Shown: positions 43,953-55,023 of the stretch, in pieces
How the letters are laid out: every line of letters begins with the position of its first letter
Numbering within the stretch: the first letter of the stretch is position 1
Assembly (NCBI GenBank): GCA_026119855.1
Contig: JAOWBW010000270.1
Span: 1,054,001 to 1,118,000 of the forward strand
Direction of reading: 5' to 3'
Length of the DNA: 64,000 bases
Source: Campanula takesimana
Lineage: Eukaryota > Streptophyta > Magnoliopsida > Asterales > Campanulaceae
Program-made: the position numbers and the translations under genes
Notes under the pieces: generated by a model
The model's input: the letters and a program-made list of their open reading frames with translations, nothing else
What the model was told of the DNA's origin: nothing
The model's database searches: none

Positions 43953-45343
43953 TGATAAATGACTATTTTATAGTCATTTAAGGTCTAAAAATATAATTTA
44001 TTAGCTTTTATTCCACTTAAATTACTTATTTTCTACTCTTTATTTGATATAATGCACTTGGAGAATGTTTCTATGATGCAAACAGGTTTTGAGTACATTC
44101 TTGAGGAAAAAGGGAGCTAAGGCATCATCTTTGTGAAGAAGGAACAATTGACAAAGGAGGAAATAAGCTAGTCCATGAAAAGTCAAAGTTCCAGTCAAAG
44201 CAGGCTCTGCTCGGCCGAGCAGTACCCTTGACTCGGCCGAGCATAAAGAATCAGAAAGGGCAGATTTATTTTCGAAGGCTTGCTCGGCCGAGCACTTTTT
44301 CTTGACTCGGCCGAGCACCCCCTGAATCAGCAAAAGGTGCCTTTTCAAATGAAGACCTCTCCAAGCACCCATCCGGGAAAGATTGCCTCCCCTCCTCCAA
44401 GGCTTATAAATAGAAGTAGAAATCAGTAGTTTAGATATCTAGAAACATTGTAAACTTACTATAGTGAAATTTATACTCTCAAACATCAAATAATTCTCAG
44501 AATTTGTGAAAGTTATCAACTTAACTTGAACAAAATTCTGAATTCATTATCAATAATATTCAGAGGTATTCTTCAAGCTTTTTGTCTCCATTTCATTCCG
44601 GAATAAGTATCTCTTCTTCTATCTTCTCTTATTTATCTTATCCTTATTATTTCGCAAATGGCTTGTGAGTAATCCCCCTATTTCTTGGGGTTGGAAACTC
44701 AACAAACACTTGTATTTACTAATATTCATGCTCTAAATATACTTTCTTCATCTTAAACAATTCTACTATATCAAACTTTAACGCCTACGACCATGATGAC
44801 GTCCATGGCTTGTATGAATCTTAGTTAATCAAGGGAAGTACTGATCGGAGAACCTTGATTAGCAGATCCATATAGTCAGAACTAAGTTCATTACTCACGA
44901 GAGTAGTGTAATGGCTTAGGGATGCTCCTTGAGTGGAAAGTATGCTGATTTTCATAAAGAAAACTTAATGGATTCTTACTAATTATGGGCCATCGAGAGA
45001 TAGGGCATAATTAGTATGAGAATACAAACGCTACTTGCTTGATCGTGAGAAGTAGTGTAGGCCAAGCATACCATCCTTGTTTTAAAATGAAACTTTAATC
45101 TAAATAGAGCATGAATAGTTGATGAATATATGTTGTTGATGTTCCAATCCCGAGGATTCCTTAAAATATAAGAGTTTTCATCTAAGCTATAGTAATTGCA
45201 ATTTCATTTCTAGTTAGTGACAAACAATTTTATAACCCCCAATCGTTTTCCTTTCTTTATTTTTTTTACTCTAAGCAAAGATATTTTGTAAGTAAAGTTG
45301 TCCTCGTGGGATCGACTCGCTCTTGCACTATCTATACTACATA
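43953..45343 (+). repeat. 3' LTR of J, truncated at its end
   Basis: It matches the 5' LTR up to CTATACTACATA. The last bases of the LTR (through CCTAACA) are missing and D sequence (AAAGATCC) follows. CATA is common to both sides, so end-joining at microhomology is likely. Confidence 0.92.
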
Positions 45344-46296
45344 AAAGATCCACTTTTTGCAACATGAAAACGGGGGAATCATGAGGGACAATAAATATGA
45401 AAGTTATTACTAAAATATCAAAGTTATTACTAAAATATCAAAGTTAATATATGGAGAGTTTCAAGGCCATCAAACAAGTATAAGTCACACAAAAGATCTC
45501 TGACATTTCCATGTCAGAGATCAACCAGTACAGATTTACAGATCAAGAGTTTAAACAATAAATGGAAAGAACAGCTTATACCCATGGGAAATATATTCTA
45601 TTTACATGCTCATCTTACTCTGTTTGTTTAAAAAAAAAAAAATTGTGGTCTAAGACCAAAAACCACGTTTGCTATGTATAAACAAAACAACAAGACAGAA
45701 AGGTGCAGATGGACAGTCTGCTGGACATTTACAAAAGGGATGAAAACACCCATAAAAACTCACTCAAATGAGATTATATAAACATGAAACTTTGGAAATA
45801 CATATATATACATACTAACACCACAAAACAACAACCATCCGAGTATTTAATCATGGTATGTCATCATTTAGAAAGAAGAACAACAAGAATATCAACATTG
45901 TATTTTGGGACATCAAATGGAGGTCTAGCCTAACAAAGTGGCTAGACCCCAAAATAAACTACAAAATCATCTACATCTTACATTTAAAGATATTACAAGA
46001 TGAAGAAATTACCTAGGTTGGGCTTCCTTTGCTTCCAAGGTAAGACTTTTTTTGGTTTTTTCTAAAGGTGTTTGCCTTTGATTGAATGAGTGTTTGAGTG
46101 AGTGTTTTGGCTTGTGTTTAGTGAGTGCTTTTTGGTGGTGCTATGGTGGTGTAGTGGTGGTTTTATGACTGAGATTCGGGGGGTTGTGGATGCTTGAGAG
46201 AGAGCAAAAGGGCTGAATATGAGTGAAGTTAGTTGGAGAGTTGCGTGAATTGTGTATGAAGTGTGTGTGAATTTTCTCTCTTTTTAGGCCATTTTA

Positions 46297-46415
46297 GGGG
46301 GGGGGGGGTTTGGAGGGAGGAGGGAGGTGGTTTTTTGGTTCAAAATTCCCTCGAGGTAAGGGTAGAGGAGGGGGGAGCCAGGCTGTGATGATGGGGGGTG
46401 ATAGGGGGGGTGATG
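46297..46415 (+). repeat. G-rich tracts in the right LTR of D
   Basis: Twelve Gs, GGAGGGAGGAGGGAGG, and runs of six and seven Gs within 120 bp form strong G-quadruplex candidates. The left copy has a shorter version. Confidence 0.7.
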
Positions 46416-47027
46416 GCCTAGGTTGAAAATAGAGGAAAAAGCTGAATATTCTGAGATATAGGGGTGCACGACCGTGCAGCTTAAAGAGCTCGGCCGTGCA
46501 CCAGCCTTGAAAGCCCAATCTTGATTTTTTCTTTTTATTTTCCTTGGCCAATCACATGAAGCCACATGGCAGTCTTGGGCTGGTCCAGGCGTGTCCTTGT
46601 GCACATTTCCTTCAGCTCCGGCTTTCCGCTCCGCAACTGCTCCATCGTGCGCGCTCCGATGTCCCGGTTGTCCGCGGGCCCAACATGAAAGTTGCTCGGA
46701 ATATTTTTTTGATCACGCCGGTATATCTAAAATATTTTCATAAGCAAGGAATGAAAATAATATATTTTTAATGCACAGAATGGACGGTAACGAGCAGTTC
46801 TATGGGTGCGGGCCCCGTTTCAGGTCCCGCAGCTCAAAAATTGAAGTACATGCTTGTTTACTCATTTTTTTGCTCTGATCACGAATTTGAAGTCCGTTAA
46901 TCCATTCGATACATCTATAAGGCTCACGTCACTCCCGCATAGCCAAATCGAGGGCTGTAGGTCAATTTTAGGGTTTAAACCGATTAAAAAAGGGTTTGAT
47001 AAGGGGTGCGAGATCAGGGTATCTACA

Positions 47028-49440
47028 CCTATTAGATCTTCTTAATGTTTCATCAACATTATCCTGAGGAACAACATCATGTTGTGCAGCAGGTTCAACA
47101 TCTTCATGTATTTGTTGAACTTCATCTATTTTTAGATTAGGAACAACATGTGGTACTTCTTGGACTGGTTCTTCAACATGCATTTGTTCTTGAGGAGTGT
47201 TGTTAACAATGATAACCGGTATATTACTTGAAGTGGAATACTGAGCATCAGAATGATCTTCCCTTTGACCAATGTCCAAGGATCGATCGCTTCCACTGAT
47301 CAAGTCATTCTCAAGAAATGTTTGCATTTCTTGATTCCACAAACCTAGTGCTGTGAGATAGACAATAAAATCTATATCCCTTAGACCTTTTTTCATATCC
47401 AACAAAATAGCCACTTATGGTCCTTGGGTTCAAATTCTTTTCTTACGGATTATGGATTCTCACTTCAGACAGACATCCCCAAACACGTACATGTCGCAAA
47501 CTAGGTTTCCAACCTTTGAATATCTCAAAAGGCGTCTTTGGAACGGCCTTAGTTGGAACTCGGTTTAATATGTACGTATCCATCTTAAGTGTTTTAGTCC
47601 TCAAGGATTGATGAAGTTTGGAGTTAGAGGTCGTACTTCGCACCATGTCCAATAATGTTTGGTTTCTCCTTTCAGGTACTCCATTTTGTTGTGGAGTACC
47701 AGGCATGGTATATTCAACAACAATACCATTCTCTTGAAGAAAATTAGCACACGGACCAGATGCTTCTCCATTTTCTGTATATCTACCATAGTACTCTCCG
47801 CCTCTATCCGATCTCACGATCTTAATTTGCTTTCTGCATTGTTTTTTCTACTTTTGCTTTAAACACCTTAAAAGCATCTAGTGCTTCAGTCGTATTGTTA
47901 AGCAAGTAGAGATACATGTATCGCGAGTAATCGTCTATAAAAGAGAAAAAGTACTTGTCACGGTATGCATCCATGTCTGGACTACAAATGTTTGTATGTA
48001 TGATTTCCAATAAATTGAAGCTTCTCTTGGCACCCTTTCTCGACACGTTATTCTGCTTACCCTTAATGCAGGCTATACAAAGTTTGTAAAATCTAAAGTA
48101 CTAAGTACTCCATAATTTACCAACTTCTTAATTCTATTAATGGAGATATGTCCCAATCTCCGATGCCACAACATAGAAGACTCTTCATTCACAATACATC
48201 TTTTGGTGCCAGTATGAATGTGCATAGAAGAGTGGTCATAATCATTTTGCAAATTAAGGTTAAAAAGACCATTAGACAAAACACCATTTCCAATAACATT
48301 TGATTTGAAAACTAAATCAAAACCATTATCTGAAAAGTTAAAGGAATAACCATCTGATGCTAGTCTAGAAACAGAAATTAAATTCCTAGAAAAACTGGGA
48401 ATATAAAAAGTCTTTTTTAAACTTAAAACGAAACCACTGCTTAAAACTAATTTTCACATTCCAACGGCCTCTACACATGAAGGCATCTGATTTCCTAAAT
48501 AGACGCTGCATTTACTTCCCACTGGTTTTCGCAGGTTTTGCAATCCCTGCAATGAAGTGGTAATGTGAATTGTAGAGCCAGAATAAATCCACCATGTATT
48601 ATGATTTACAACAGTCATATTGGATTCATAGCAAACAAAAGAAAGTTGAGTACCTTTCTTATCAAGCTATTTCATGAACTTTGGACACTGTTTCTTAACG
48701 TGCCCCTTCTTTTTACAAAAGAAGCACACAGGATCCTTCTTAATGTCCTTATCGGCATGGACCTTTCCCTTCCCTTTATCTTTAGCTTGATTTTTTTTTC
48801 CAACTGTAGTGAAATTTACAGTCTCCTTTTCCTTATCCTCCATAATAAGCCTGCCCTCTTCCTAAACACACATGGTCATCAATTCATTAATGATCCATTT
48901 ATCTTTATGTGTGTTGTAGGATATCTTAAATGGGCCATACTGATGGAGTAACATGCAAAGGATGTAATGAACCAAGAAGACTTCTGACATCTCAACCTCT
49001 AGTGTTTTTAACTGAGCCGCAATATCCCTCATGCGCATTATATGATCACGCACACCCTTAATTCTAGTAAGCCTTATGGATGAAAACTGCATGATGAGAG
49101 TGCTCGCCATTGCCTTATCTGAAGTGGCAAACTAATCATCGATAGCCTTTAGTAATTCCTGAACCTTTTTGATATGCTCGACTGAACCCCTTATGCCAGC
49201 TGAGATCTTAGTCTTAATGAAACTCACACAGAGACGATTAGATCGGTCCCAATTTTCATAAAGATCAATAGCATCCGGAAGGCTAGTTTCAGTAAATGGA
49301 GGGGGTTCATTCTTCCTTATGGCATAGTCAATGTCCAACCAACCCAAATGAAGGAGAACTCTCTCCTTCCAAACTTTGTAGTTTTCCCCTTTAAGCTGGG
49401 GAGCATCACATCTCATATCAGGGTAACTAACATATTGAAT
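47028..49440 (-). pseudogene. Copia gag-protease-integrase of element E, heavily broken
   Basis: On the minus strand: UBN2-type gag (KLKGEN-like start, HLGWLDIDYAIRK); zinc knuckle CFFCKKKGHVKKQC near 48700; protease with WWIYSGSTIHIT near 48575, where the catalytic Asp is Tyr; GAG_pre-integrase LWHRRLGHI; and integrase. In integrase the first Asp is Asn (HTNICSPD), while RSDRGGEY and PERRNQT keep the other two acids. Stops at 49132, 48862, 48073, 47822 and 47443 and several frame changes break it. The spacer VDETLRRSNR ends at the D insertion. This is the oldest element in the nest. Confidence 0.9.
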
Positions 49441-50269
49441 TGCTGGAATAATATGCTTGTGTTATTAAATTTGAGGCTTAGCAAATATAACATGTTCTAC
49501 CAATGTAAAAACATGTAAAATAAAAACCTAGCGACCTAAAACTTGCGTGTGGGATAAAGCTCTAATTCAATTAGATTCATCTTAACTTTATGACAAAACT
49601 ATCAAACTATGTTCCTCTTTCTAATCCCTGTGGGTAAATTAGAAAATATAGTTCGACATTTTATCCTAATTAATCATACATAGTATAATAAAAATTCTTG
49701 TGGGATGAAATTTATCATACAAAGTACAAATAATTATAATTAATGTTTATTCCAAATTGTGATCGTTACTTCATATATATAATTTTAATCAATTAGAAGG
49801 TGTTGTGGCTACTCTTTAATCAATTAAAATTATGGAGATCACATAAACATTAAACAACTGAAAGGCTCAATTATTGCATAAACTTTAAGCAATACTTTGT
49901 GAACTTGATTCAAATGTACTTGCTTAAGGTGACATGAATAAATATTGACTAATAATTTATACAAGTCAACTAAATGACATAAGTACTGATAATATCATAA
50001 GGAGCCATTAATACATTATAACATGCATAAACAGTTGATTAAAATTGCATGTACATAGACTCTTTAAATTATACATACACATATCAATATTTTATCTCAG
50101 CATGCAATAATGATTCTCAATGTGTTTAAATCCGTATATGTAATATGCAAATATATCTCAACTGGTATACATATACTAAATCAGATTGCATAACTAAACA
50201 CATTAAAACAGTAATTCATAAAGGATTGAGTTGTTAACAGATTAAAATCAGCATATGTTGAAAGTTAAC
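49441..50269 (-). other. Leader/5' LTR part of element E (no gene)
   Basis: AT-rich and non-coding. A degenerate initiator-Met-like primer-binding site may lie at 49559-49570 (9 of 12 matches on the minus strand), which would make the sequence to its right the 5' LTR. The LTR boundaries cannot be fixed, because no second copy is in the window. Confidence 0.45.
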
Positions 50270-51394
50270 TGTAGATACCCCGGGGAACCACGGCTTGGCT
50301 AGAGCGGTGAATTATCCTAGGATGTCTACTTGATTTTAAGAGTCGCCACCCACGTTTTAGAGGAACGCGAGAAAACCTAAGAAAATAGCCTTTTTTATTG
50401 ATTACGAAACCAAAGATTCTTGAGATGAGGGGTTCGGGGGTTAGGTGACGGAGTGGGAAGTACTTAAACACCCACTCCGCCCCGCTTACGCGGGTCTTGC
50501 TACTTTTGGTGTTCTAATACTAAAAAGAAAAGTCCTTCAATTATTAATGTAAGAAGTGCTAACAATTACAATGGAAAGAAAGGGGAGATTTACAAAGGAA
50601 AATAAAAGAGAATTGTTTTATTTATTTAATGGTAAAGATTACATGTCAAACTATTCTAACAATTATATTAAGAAAAGAATGGTAAATTAAAGTAGAGATT
50701 AAATGTAGGGAGATAACCTTAACCAACATTAATGTAGTAAAGTGGTCATTTGGTCATGTCCCAATTGATGGAGATTGCATACATTACTAAGACATGTAAA
50801 ATAAGAGAAGAAGAATAAAGTACCTTAAGAAAGAGGACTTCAAACTTGGACTTGAAAATGGTGTTGTTGTAGGAAAATTGTTGTAGAACAATTTGTGTAG
50901 AGTCTTGTTGTTAAGAACTCTTGTTGGGAGAATTTGTGTATAGTGTAGTTTGTGAATCAAAGTTGAGGTCCAAAAAGAGAGTCCTCCTCCAATGATGGAT
51001 TGGAGGGGTTTTTATAGTTGAAAGAGGGGAGTTTTTGGAGCCAAACGGAGTCTTCAAGAAATCTTTCCCGGGCAAAATCATGTATAATGAGCAAGGGAGA
51101 GATTCTTGGGCAGAATCTGTAACTGACGCACCCCAGAAGCGCGCGCATCCCACCTAGGCGGTGGAAGGCGCACGTGTCTGGCCTCAAGGGGCGGAGGCGC
51201 GCGACTCTTAAAGGCAAAATCTGACAGAATGGACTAGAAAGTTAGAACTGTTATTCAGTTTTGTCCCTAAACTTAACGGAGCCCGTCTGGAACTTAACCA
51301 AAGTAACAGAAACTAACAGGAAACACTTAAAAGAGGGAGAAACGCAAAATCAAGTGTGCAATCGGGGTGAGCGGTCCAAGGCGGGGTGTCTACA
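50270..51394 (-). repeat. Solo LTR of the H family, inserted in E
   Basis: On the minus strand it starts TGTAGACACCCCGCC and ends CCCCGGGGTATCTACA. It is related over its length to the 5' LTR of H (58923-59915), including the TATAAAAACC core and GCGCGCGC words. It is flanked by the exact duplication TTAAC (50265-50269, 51395-51399) with no internal region, so it is a solo LTR left by recombination between two LTRs. Confidence 0.93.
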
Positions 51395-51574
51395 TTAACA
51401 CCAATAATTTCGTTATACAACATGATTTAATCAATTAATTTATGATAGCCTTAACTAGATGAAAAATCAAATAATAAAATCAATTGTCCAGAAAGGACAA
51501 AGACAAACCCCATTTCTCAGTTAGTTTGTATGTGGGAAAAGAAAAAAGCAAAGTTGATTAGCCAATTAAATTTA
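51395..51574 (-). other. Element E 5' LTR/flank between insertions
   Basis: Short AT-rich non-coding piece between the solo LTR and the Mutator-like element, probably part of E's 5' LTR. Confidence 0.4.
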
Positions 51575-51906
51575 GTGTTAATGACAATTTAGACCCTGAA
51601 GTACCATACCACCCTTCCAAGCGAACCCTGGCTGTCTTTTTTCGCCAGATCGGACCTTGGGGTAATTCATTTTCGCCAGTTAGGGCCTTTTTTACGGAAT
51701 CCGTTAAAAACTTAGTTAAAAAGCACGTGATATGCACGTGACTAACAAATTTGGGTAGTATGAATTGAAAGTAACGATTAAAGGTGTTATATAGCAAATC
51801 TAAAACCTGAGGGGAGAAATTAAAAAAAAAATCAAAATCTATTAACCTTTCCCCTTCCCCTTCCCTCTCCCTATTCCATAACCTAGATTTACAGGGTATA
51901 TCTTTT

Positions 51907-52020
51907 ACCGTCAACAACGTCGTTGGTCCTCATAATCGTCGCCATCACCGTCGTTGCCCATGTCATCGTTGCCGTCGTCGTCGTCGTCGTTGCCCATATC
52001 ATCGCCGCCGTCGTCGTCTT
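51907..52020 (+). repeat. (CGT)n-rich simple repeat
   Basis: Many CGT/CGC triplets, giving long open but meaningless valine-rich frames. Confidence 0.85.
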
Positions 52021-52219
52021 CCACCACTCATTCTCCTCCATTCAACCTTTCCACCTTTTCTCTCCCAACACCTTTTTTCCTTCTTTCTACCAAGGTTCCA
52101 CTTTTTTCAAGATCTGAGATTTAAACAGTTGCAAATCCACTCCTTTCGATTCACCCATTTAGAAGTACACATGATTTTGATTTCTTTTCCTTCTCTAACT
52201 CACAACTGAGGGTTTTTTC

Positions 52220-52741
52220 ATGGAAAGAGGTCCCCGATACAAAGAATACACCGATTTGCGAGCATCGAAGCTCAGATTGAAGTGGTTAAAAGACAACCCA
52301 CCAACCGATAATCATGAATTTGATCTGACTCTGCCGAGGAAACAAGTGAAATTTTAGGGGAATTTGATGGGTATTACTACACCTCCTAATAGGCAAAAAG
52401 GGTCCTCTATTTTGGCTCAATCGGTGCCGGATTTTTCAGCGGTTTTGAGGAAAGAGAATAGGAAACCTAGGAACACTATGCTTCCGCCATTGATGGAGAA
52501 GTCTACTACGCCTCCATTGAAGAGTTCTTCGAAAATGTATGGAGTTGGGGGGAAATCGGCGATTTTGGGTGAGAAGAGAGGTGGGGGACTGTTAATGGCT
52601 AGAAAGAGCTTTGTGGGTATGAATGAATTGAAGGGATTGTCTTCTAGTGCGGAATGGCTCTAGGTGGTGGCGGTGCGGTGGTGTGGTGGCCGGTAGTAGT
52701 AATGGTGGAGAGAATGGTAATGATAATTTGGTTGAAATGTA
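52220..52741 (+). pseudogene. Captured fragment of a small uncharacterised plant gene
   Basis: From ATG 52220 the frame reads MERGPRYKEYTDLRASKL and on to RKQVKF, then a TAG at 52355-52357. The same frame continues with GSSILAQSVPDFSAVLRKEN, KSTTPPLKSSSKMYG and RKSFVGMNELKGLSSSA. A frame change follows, and another phase ends GGENGNDNLVEM and a stop near 52741. The motifs, with a leader before the ATG, resemble a family of short angiosperm proteins of unknown function; this is from memory and should be checked by search. The stop and the frame change make it a pseudogene here. Confidence 0.65.
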
Positions 52742-53548
52742 AAATTTGTATTTTGAATTTCATTAACTCAAATTTTATATTTGGACAGTTTTTAGGTAAA
52801 TGATTAGTGCTTAATCATAAATGTTAAATCTCTTAATTCAATTTCATTATCACTTTTCATAATATAATACTAATATTCCTTAATCCCCATGTCGGGAGAC
52901 AAAAACCTAATTCGAATGGGACGGAGGGAGTAATACTTATACGTACCGGTCTATCAAACGAACCAATAAATAAATAAATAAGTTAATAGCCAAATAAAAA
53001 TTATTTTGGGAAGGAGAGAGTAATTAAGAAGTAATAAAAAGAAAAATAAAATAGTTAATTTCATTTTGTCTTGAAAGAAAATGATTATTTATATAAGATA
53101 AAATATATAAATAGTGAATGCTCGAAAAGATAATTTATTGGTTTAGCAAAATCAATAAATAGTTTTTTAAAACAAAAAAATCAAAATTTGGTAAATTTAA
53201 AAAATTGATGAAAGTAATGATAATAAAGTTATATTGTATGGTTTTATTTAATATTTTGATAATTGTTTTTTGCTCAAATAAAAATTTTGATAATTGTTTT
53301 GATTTCAGCCCGCCCTGTTAATTTTGAAATTTTCATTAAGCCCCTTAAATGAAATATCAACTTCAAACTACCCAATTCTGTTAGTCACTCATGGCACATG
53401 ATTTTTAACTGAGTTTTTAACGAATTCCGTCAAAAAGGCCCTAACTGGCGAAAATAAATTACCCCAAGCCTGATCTGGCGATAAAAGACAGTCAGGGTTC
53501 GCTTGGAAGGGTGGTATGGTACTTCAGGGTCTAAATTGCAATTAACCC

Positions 53549-53700
53549 TTAAATTTAGTGCCGGACAATGTACCTATTCCATTTTGCTTCTCTTTACACA
53601 ATTATAGTATAGCACTCAGTCAACATCAAAAGCAAAAGACAGTTTCTCATTTTAACGCATTAACGAGTTAGCCTTCTTCAACCTTGCACCGGGTCCATTC
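53549..53700 (-). other. Right remnant of E's 5' LTR or its flank
   Basis: Non-coding. On the minus strand a TGTTGACTGAG at 53625 is a possible LTR start of E, which would make the remaining bases flanking DNA. This is a guess without a second LTR. Confidence 0.25.
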
Positions 53701-54363
53701 TGATGCTGCCGGAAAATAAGCCCATCACGCTTCGGTTGTAGTCTAGTCTTTGCGATTGGAGACTCCACCTTTCCTCTCCTAAAGATACCTGAGAACAGAA
53801 AATACCGTGAGCTCAATGCAAGGAGGGTTTCCCGGCGATGAACCTCGGGCGTGAGAATCAGATATATCGTTGGTGAAGGAGCAAGGATTTATCAGAGAGT
53901 ATTAGGGAGAGAGAAAGCATAACTTTTCCATGGCCTGTGATTCACCTTATATACCCACTTGCATGTGACCTCACCCTCACATGCCACCTGTCATCCTCCA
54001 GTTGGTCCTTCACGGTGTATTCCAAATCCCCATAATATCTTGAGTTTCCCCCTCTAATTTCCTAGTGGGTCGGCAGAGAGGATGTCCGTGAAAGGGACGT
54101 CTTCCATTCGCCATTTAATGCATTCGGCGGATGGGACACTCCCCAACGAAGTCGCTCTTGGGATCGCGTTACCTGGTGAACCCGCAACTCGCCTAGATGG
54201 CGACTTACACAACCCTCTTTTGGTGACTTCGCGGACTGACGGGATGGTCCATCAGGGTCATATTCCTTGTTATGCTTACTACAAATAAGATATCCATTGG
54301 GTCGGGTCACGTCTTATACTGGGCTACTTCTAACCCATCCGTATTTTAGACCCAACTACATCA
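53701..54363 (-). repeat. 3' LTR of element I
   Basis: Minus strand: starts TGATGTAGTTGGG, has a TATATAAGG core promoter near 53949-53957, and ends TTTTCCGGCAGCATCA. The tract TTTGGGGGCTAA directly upstream supports the start. No partner LTR is in the window. Confidence 0.65.
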
Positions 54364-54537
54364 TTAGCCCCCAAATTAACACCCGTGATTATTCATGGTC
54401 CAGGTAAGAATTTCCTCAAGCTTTAAATGGCGGGTTCCATATTAAGCACCCACATAAAATACCCTTCATCCAAGACCCGTATCCCGAGCATGGGGTGGTC
54501 ACCTCTCTTTTCCAGGATCATATATTGATCTTGCCCA

Positions 54538-54700
54538 CACTCGATCCTGCCGACGCTCGATATCGAGGACACTCGAACCCGCCGACGCTGGAACCCGCCG
54601 ATGCTCGAACCCGCCGACGCTCGAACCCGCTTGAACTCGCCGACGCTCGAACCCGCTTGAACTCGCCGACGCTCGAACCCACCGACACTCGATCTCGCTT
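54538..54700. repeat. 16-bp minisatellite
   Basis: About nine units of GACGCTCGAACCCGCC, some with a TTGAACTCGCC insertion or single changes. GC-rich and CpG-rich in an AT-rich neighbourhood, between the LTR of I and its antisense gene. Confidence 0.9.
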
Positions 54701-55023
54701 TATACTTAGCAACAAAATTTTGTAGCCGGCATTTTTAAGATAAAAAAGGGAAATAAATTTCTTTTTTGAAAAAGAGATTCACACTGAATTTACCCGAATA
54801 AACTCATTGGGTTTAAAAGAGGGGCCCAAGAAAGACTTTTCCAATTATCAAAAATCAACATATTCCTTTCTTTCTCTCTCTAAGAATTTGGTAGGGTTTC
54901 CGTCACCCCTTCTTCTCCGAAGCTTATCAGTCCCACCTGCACTTCCAATCTTCCATCGAGGCGCAGTCCCCCAGGTATTCCCTACTTGATTTTTCGTTCT
55001 TCCTCTTATTTTTGCCGATTCCC

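Larger units (their letters stand above)
35843..45343 (+). mobile_element. Element J: Athila-like gypsy retrotransposon with an intact gag-pol
   Basis: J has a 5' LTR (35843-37264), a TGGCGCCGCTGCCGGGGA primer-binding site, one 1765-codon gag-pol, a 1.25-kb non-coding tail with polypurine tracts, and a 3' LTR (43953 to about 45343) lacking its last 30 bases. Over 1391 shared bases I see about three substitutions and one T-run length change, so the insertion is very young. No target duplication is visible because the 3' end and adjoining host DNA were deleted. There is no envelope-like frame after pol, unlike classical Athila elements. Confidence 0.95.
10756..47027 (-). mobile_element. Element D: non-autonomous Tat/Ogre-like gypsy element split by C/B and J
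   Basis: Two LTR copies lie at 10756-28102 and 35127-47027. On the minus strand each begins TGTAGATACCC and ends GGGCTCTCACA. The element is flanked by the duplication CCTAT (10751-10755, 47028-47032). The internal part (28103-35126) starts at the right with a primer-binding site (GTGGCGACTCTGCTGGGGA) typical of Tat/Ogre elements and ends with a purine tract beside the left LTR. Inside are a broken gag and a long repeat-rich non-coding region; no protease, reverse transcriptase or integrase was found. Without insertions the LTRs are about 2.4 kb. It probably depended on a related autonomous element; H belongs to the same broad group. Confidence 0.9.
35127..47027 (-). repeat. 5' LTR of D (right copy), split by element J
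   Basis: The LTR occupies 35127-35842 and about 45344-47027. It includes the empty counterpart of the C insertion site (GAGTC, 35581-35585). Around J about 100 bp present in the left copy (within 26341-26455) is missing, so host sequence was lost together with the end of J. Confidence 0.9.
51575..53548. mobile_element. Mutator-like element carrying a gene fragment (Pack-MULE)
   Basis: Long inverted ends begin G(T/G)GTTAAT and share TTTAGACCCTGAAGTACC and CCTTCCAAGCGAACCCTG. They are flanked by the exact 9-bp duplication TTAAATTTA (51566-51574, 53549-53557). No transposase frame is present. The interior holds a former protein-coding sequence unlike transposon proteins (52220-52741). That combination defines a Pack-MULE: a non-autonomous Mutator-like element that picked up host gene sequence. 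Confidence 0.85.

Noticed and set aside
35930..44372. A pair of near-identical 110-codon minus-strand frames.
   Set aside because: They lie in the two LTRs of J and include the palindromes; no sign of a real gene.
50270..51394. Inverted TGTAGAtACCCC...GGGGTGTCTACA ends looked like a DNA transposon.
   Set aside because: The 5-bp duplication and the match along the whole length to the 5' LTR of H show a solo LTR; the inverted bases are just the LTR ends.
51923..52117. A valine-rich open frame.
   Set aside because: It is produced by the (CGT)n repeat and has no other support.
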